Source: an uncultured Aquincola sp. (GTDB taxonomy: Bacteria; Pseudomonadota; Gammaproteobacteria; Burkholderiales; Burkholderiaceae). Taken from it: a stretch of DNA of 5,828 nucleotides. The notes under the pieces are model-generated. The model made no database searches. It saw only the letters and a list, made by a program, of their open reading frames with translations, and was not told where the DNA came from. Location: contig CAKZXL010000865.1 of the NCBI GenBank assembly GCA_937883885.1, forward strand, positions 1 through 5,828, written 5' to 3'. Positions 5,204 through 5,828 of the stretch are shown here, piece by piece. The position numbers were made by a program, and so were the translations under genes. The number at the start of each line of letters is the position of its first letter. Position 1 is the stretch's first letter.

Positions 5204-5828
5204 CGCGCCCCCGCGTGGCCTGGTCGCCGCCGATGCGCGAAGGCGTCAGCCCCAGCCGGGTGGCGGTGAGCGGCGGCCCCTGGCCCACGGTGCTGGCCTT
5301 TTTGCAGGCGCGGCTGCCGGCGGTGGCCGACTGGCCCGAGCGTCTGGCCCGTGGCGACGTGCTGACGCTGGAAGGCCGGCCGTTGCAGGCGGACGAAGCC
5401 TGCCAGGGCGGCGCCGTGTATTGGTACTGGCGCCAGCTGCCGCCCGAGCCGCGGGTACCGTTCGAGATCGAGCTGCTGCACGAGGACGAGCACCTGCTGG
5501 CGGTGGACAAGCCGCACTTCCTGGCGGTGTCGCCCAGCGGCCGCTACCTGCAGGAAACCGTCACCGTGCGGCTCAAGCGGCTGCTGGGCATCGACACCCT
5601 GGTGCCCATGCACCGGCTGGACCGCGAGACCGCGGGCGTGCTGCTCTACATCGTCAAGCCCGAGGTGCGCAACGCCTACCAGGCGGTGCTGCGCGAGCGC
5701 CAGGCCAGCAAAGTGTACGAAGCGCTGGCGCCCTGGCCGCCGCAGCAGCCGCTGCCGGCCGAGCTGTCCAGCAAGCTGGAAGAACGCCCCGGCGATGCCT
5801 TCATGCAGATGGTGGAACAGCCCGGCGA
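5200..5828 (+). CDS. RluA-family RNA pseudouridine synthase (3' end outside window)
   Basis: RluA-family enzymes turn uridine into pseudouridine in rRNA or tRNA. About 209 codons are in the window. The N-terminal 90 residues (G-V-S-P-S-R-V-A-V, G-P-W-P-T-V-L-A-F-L) take the place of an S4-like RNA-binding module. Then come V-P-F-E-I-E-L-L-H-E-D with A-V-D-K-P (residues about 87-106) and the RluA signature H138-R-L-D141-R-E-T-A-G-V, where D141 is the catalytic aspartate. The later S-K-V-Y-E-A-L also fits. The subtype is uncertain: proteins of this shape are often labelled tRNA U32/23S rRNA U746 synthase, but many are untested. The ATG at 5200 overlaps the trhO stop (ATGA, 5200-5203) and no clear Shine-Dalgarno precedes it, so translation probably depends on coupling with trhO. 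Together the pair forms an RNA-modification operon. Confidence 0.93.
   Translation, partial: MTRPRVAWSPPMREGVSPSRVAVSGGPWPTVLAFLQARLPAVADWPERLARGDVLTLEGRPLQADEACQGGAVYWYWRQLPPEPRVPFEIELLHEDEHLLAVDKPHFLAVSPSGRYLQETVTVRLKRLLGIDTLVPMHRLDRETAGVLLYIVKPEVRNAYQAVLRERQASKVYEALAPWPPQQPLPAELSSKLEERPGDAFMQMVEQPG

Noticed and set aside
1..5828. Search for a new multigene system, defence island, mobile element or CRISPR array
   Set aside because: Every gene belongs to a known family, all are on one strand with uniform GC-rich codon use, and no spaced repeats, transposase or toxin-antitoxin pair is visible.

Overview
The window is very GC-rich, with almost every third codon position G or C. It carries ordinary chromosomal housekeeping genes, all on the + strand. 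Protein style, codon use and gene order point to a betaproteobacterium of the Burkholderiales (Rubrivivax/Leptothrix/Comamonadaceae-like). That placement is inference. I see no insertion sequence, phage, CRISPR array or other sign of an accessory island.

Layout: (1) 1-599 is the C-terminal effector domain of a LysR-type regulator, cut by the window edge. (2) 605-1435 is lgt, prolipoprotein diacylglyceryl transferase, overlapping by ATGA with (3) 1432-2139, dnaQ, the proofreading exonuclease of DNA polymerase III. (4) 2201-2275 is a complete tRNA-Val(CAC). Its likely promoter overlaps the end of dnaQ, and a clear intrinsic terminator follows at once. (5) 2362-3003 is an AAG/MPG-type 3-methyladenine DNA glycosylase. 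(6) 3127-4245 is an exported nucleoside hydrolase lipoprotein, preceded by a 30-bp perfect palindrome made of two overlapping PurR-box-like LacI-family operators. (7) 4295-5203 is a TrhO-type tRNA U34 hydroxylase (rhodanese family) with an in-frame 30-bp tandem duplication. It overlaps by ATGA with (8) 5200-end, an RluA-family pseudouridine synthase cut by the window edge.

How they fit together: lgt-dnaQ and trhO-rluA-like are two overlapping, probably translationally coupled pairs. The second pair is a small RNA-modification unit. The nucleoside hydrolase appears to be a separately regulated single gene. Its operators look like purine/nucleoside-responsive LacI-family sites and sit over the predicted -35 region, which suits a nucleoside-salvage enzyme made on demand. 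As a lipoprotein it would also need Lgt for maturation, as all bacterial lipoproteins do.

I did not find a plainly new system. The points most worth a second look are the double operator, the unusual active-site residues of the nucleoside hydrolase, the tandem duplication in TrhO, and two possible leaderless starts.
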